A stretch of 64,000 nt of DNA. Origin: Enoplosus armatus (lineage: Eukaryota; Chordata; Actinopteri; Centrarchiformes; Enoplosidae). Within the stretch, counting starts at the first letter, position 1. Every line of letters starts with the position of its first letter. Location of the stretch: assembly GCF_043641665.1 (NCBI RefSeq), contig NC_092191.1, forward strand, positions 23,698,581-23,762,580, read 5' to 3'. Below, piece after piece: positions 61,377 to 64,000 of the stretch. A program made the translations under genes and the position numbers. The notes below the pieces were generated by a model. That model saw nothing but the letters and a program-made list of their open reading frames with translations. It was not told the DNA's origin and searched no databases.

Positions 61377-63873
61377 TCAGTATCTGTCTTGGTCTCGGCT
61401 GTGGATGTCCCTGGTCCATTTGATCATAGTCTCCGGAGATCGATAGAGGAAGATCAGTTTGGAGTAAAGTTCCTCTTCCAGCTCAAGCTCTCCTGTCTCA
61501 CGCACCTAAAAAAAAAACACACACACACAGAAACTTTAGTTTGTGGAAGAGGATTACAAAGAAATTTGTCTTCCCAGGACACTTCCAGGACACATGCGTG
61601 TTAACATGCACACACGGCACACTCACCAGGAAGATGTCGGTGCACAGCTTGAGGATGCGGTCCACACAGGGCAGCTCCTCAAACATGATGGAGTGGGAGA
61701 TCTCACTGAAGAAGCCGCGCACGAACTTCCCGATGACCAAGACCACAGACACATACAGACCCATGATCCTGGAAGGAGAGAACAGAAAAGAAAAGAAAAG
61801 AAAAAGGAAGGTTTACATTCAAGAAGGGTAGAACACACACACAAAAAAACAAAAACACATCACAGTATTTTCCAATCTCCCTAACCATAAACAAAAGGTA
61901 CAACGTACAACATAACTTAATCATGCTGCAGTTGCCGTGCATATTTGACAAATATCGTCAGTGAGCGTCACGGCACCGTCATAGGTTGTAAATGTAGCAG
62001 AACTGGGAAATCAGTGACGGAGGGTTTGAAATCCATGAAACAGCTCATGTGCTGAAAACGTTAAAACTAACAGATTCCCAACAAAACCTGCTCTGAACCT
62101 ATTTATAGCCGGCCTGCCACTTGTACTCACCTGTGTCAAAAGACGGCGCTAAAAACAGACAAAATGACGATAAATTTGAGGTTCGACACGAGCCGTCAAA
62201 CCATTCTTCCAGCTGTTTTGACAACAGGCTAGTCTGCCCGTTCAGAAACATCAAGCACACGACTAGAAATGAGCATAACAGGCCCCCTTTAAGTATGTAT
62301 ACATCCAACCCACGTGCATGGTGTTTGCGAGTGTATGTTCCTTACCCATATCCAGCCAGGAAGCCCAGACTGGGTGGACTGACTTTGTCATTGAATATGA
62401 CCATGGGTAGAACCCCGCATGAGGAGGGGGCACAGCCTGCGATGGCAATGTCCCACCACTCCTGATTCCCGCTGCCGTAAAGCGACCTGTCACTCTTCAG
62501 GGACAGGGTTATATTCAGGTAACCGTCTTCATTACCTACAAAAAAAACAATCAGCTGTGTTAACGGACACTCGGAGGTGTGAGTAACAAACACAGACGCT
62601 AATATCTAGTATTTAGTATTTATCCTTCCGCGAACAGGCCCTTTACCAGCACTGCGGTATTATCGTTGTAAGACAACAAGTGCTCTGCGACACCAGGTTG
62701 GTCGAATTAATCCAGGAAGAGAAGAGACTCAAAGACACTGCAAGAACCAATGTAATGACATGTCCATTCCCTGTATGTGAAAACCGACCTGGCAATAAAG
62801 CTGATTCCGCTTTTAATGTTACCCAGTGACCTTATGTTTCCTTATGGGAGTCTTGTTTGTTCCTTCTGACTTGATATTGGTGCTGTTGCCCTGTACAGAC
62901 GATCTAGTCTGATCCTGGAAATGGTTTTGTCCCGCTTTAAAAAACATTTGATCTCATATTGTTTCGACGTTAACAGTGCCTCAACGAACTCTGACCTTTA
63001 TCTAGTTGACTGACTGGTTTGGCCTCAGCTCCGTTAGGGGCGCGGATGTAGCTCGGGAACATATTAGGAACATGCCTGGGAAAGAGACAAGACACCATCT
63101 GTAAGATACAACCTTATGTGTTACGTAAAAAATCCAACACCTCCAGAGAGTAAACCTACACAGGCTCAGTGCGATTGCCGACCAGCAGTGAGGCCAGATC
63201 TGCTCTGACTGGGTTCCCAGGTTCCAGGTCTATGGAGTGTTTGTCAAAGGTGTGTTCCACCGTCCCGCCTTTACCCAGGTCCCTGTGAGAGACGGAGACA
63301 TTCAGAGAGAGAGACAGACAGGTGCAATCCGCTTTTAGAGGTGAGAGCATTCGAAGGTGCATCACATATACCCAGTCATATCACTGACACAGCAGAGGAG
63401 CTGTGTGACGGACAGGAAAACAAATACTTCAATGTAAACGCTATCATAATTAACAGCTATCCATTATCTCACGCCACACTTTGTCCTTTCACTTGCACTC
63501 ATATGTACAATGGTTTGTATGAGATACAGCCTATTTTAAGTCATGTTGTCAACTAATTTAAAAAACGTCTCACATCCTCTCCGTGATGTGCTGGTCAGGC
63601 ATAAGAGCAGCTTCACCCCCCCCCCCCGTATTTCTGATTCATAATGCATAATGCACTATAGCATAATGCCATTTTGTAAGACGGAGAGCAAAGGCTTTAC
63701 CTCTGGAAATTCCAGGCCAGACGCAGTGTTAGGTCGACCGGACTTCCAAGTAGTTCTTTAATGACTTCCTGTCTGCTGGGGGGGCTGATCCTCCATACTG
63801 ATCCTGAACTGCCTTCGATCATGGCCGTCACAATGTCCTCGTAACTGTAGAGAGTGATGAACTGCATGGCTAC
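61377..63873 (-). CDS. piezo1: Piezo-type mechanosensitive ion channel, C-terminal part (last six coding exons)
   Basis: C-terminal end of the trimeric mechanically gated cation channel of the plasma membrane. Exons in transcript order: 63701-63873, 63160-63282, 62996-63075, 62346-62535, 61627-61768, 61377-61505 (TGA 61377-61379). Phases join without a break. The first four encode the extracellular cap domain ([40 protein letters not shown]). Next comes the pore-lining inner helix ([30 protein letters not shown]) and the intracellular C-terminal domain ([37 protein letters not shown]). [10 protein letters not shown] and LPCVDR are closer to vertebrate PIEZO1 than PIEZO2, while [13 protein letters not shown] is shared with PIEZO2, so the paralogue call is slightly less sure than the family. 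After TR the tail [10 protein letters not shown] is longer than and unlike the short mammalian end. Upstream exons lie beyond the window. Confidence 0.95.
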
Positions 63874-63926
63874 CTAGACACACATGCACACAAAAGGATG
63901 CTTAAAAAGAGGCAGCAACTCAAGTA

Positions 63927-63927
<1 letters not shown>

Positions 63928-63976
<49 letters not shown>
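63928..63976. repeat. CA microsatellite in a piezo1 intron
   Basis: About 49 bases of uninterrupted CA repeat, just beyond the acceptor of the piezo1 exon 63701-63873. The remaining 24 bases to the window end show nothing. Confidence 0.95.
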
Positions 63977-63979
<3 letters not shown>

Positions 63980-64000
63980 TCACACACTATTAATGACCCG

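Overview
The window is teleost fish genomic DNA. The evidence is vertebrate exon/intron structure with GT-AG boundaries, abundant CA/TG microsatellites, and a typical fish repeat complement: a Tc1-like relic, an L2-type LINE, tRNA-headed SINEs with a TTTACCA tail, and hAT-like fragments.

Layout. (1) 1-11,650, + strand: the 3' part of pcca (propionyl-CoA carboxylase alpha, biotin-carrying). Nineteen coding exons encode the last 628 residues; the upstream exons lie left of the window. (2) 12,090-23,870, - strand: a complete 17-exon tm9sf2 (nonaspanin, 645 aa), convergent with pcca, with a housekeeping-type promoter at about 23,871-24,130. (3) 24,408-25,426: a broken Tc1-like transposon. (4) 25,042-61,098: a head-to-tail triplication. 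The three copies start inside the Tc1 relic and share one identical junction with 2 bp of microhomology. They are about 12.7, 9.7 and 13.7 kb long. Each holds a Tc1 stub, a tRNA-headed SINE, a large higher-order satellite built on a roughly 21-bp monomer, a second SINE in inverted orientation, and about 3.3 kb of unrecognised low-copy sequence. Satellite size (about 7.4, 4.4 and 3.5 kb) accounts for nearly all the length difference once a 5-kb L2 element in copy 3 is set aside. That L2 (49,469-54,460) looks full length, with an intact esterase-type ORF1 and an intact endonuclease/reverse transcriptase ORF2. (5) 61,377-63,873, - strand: the last six coding exons of piezo1 (cap domain, pore-lining inner helix, C-terminal domain).

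The three host genes have unrelated jobs: mitochondrial propionate catabolism, endosome/Golgi membrane trafficking and mechanosensitive cation conduction. The most unusual structure is the triplicated segment downstream of piezo1. Its satellite repeatedly carries ATF4-C/EBP-like cores, TATA boxes, splice-donor-like sequences and AATAAA signals. The flanking unique part carries a perfect DR1, paired E-boxes, a bZIP pair and a G-run tract. Whether any of this is functional cannot be told from sequence alone.
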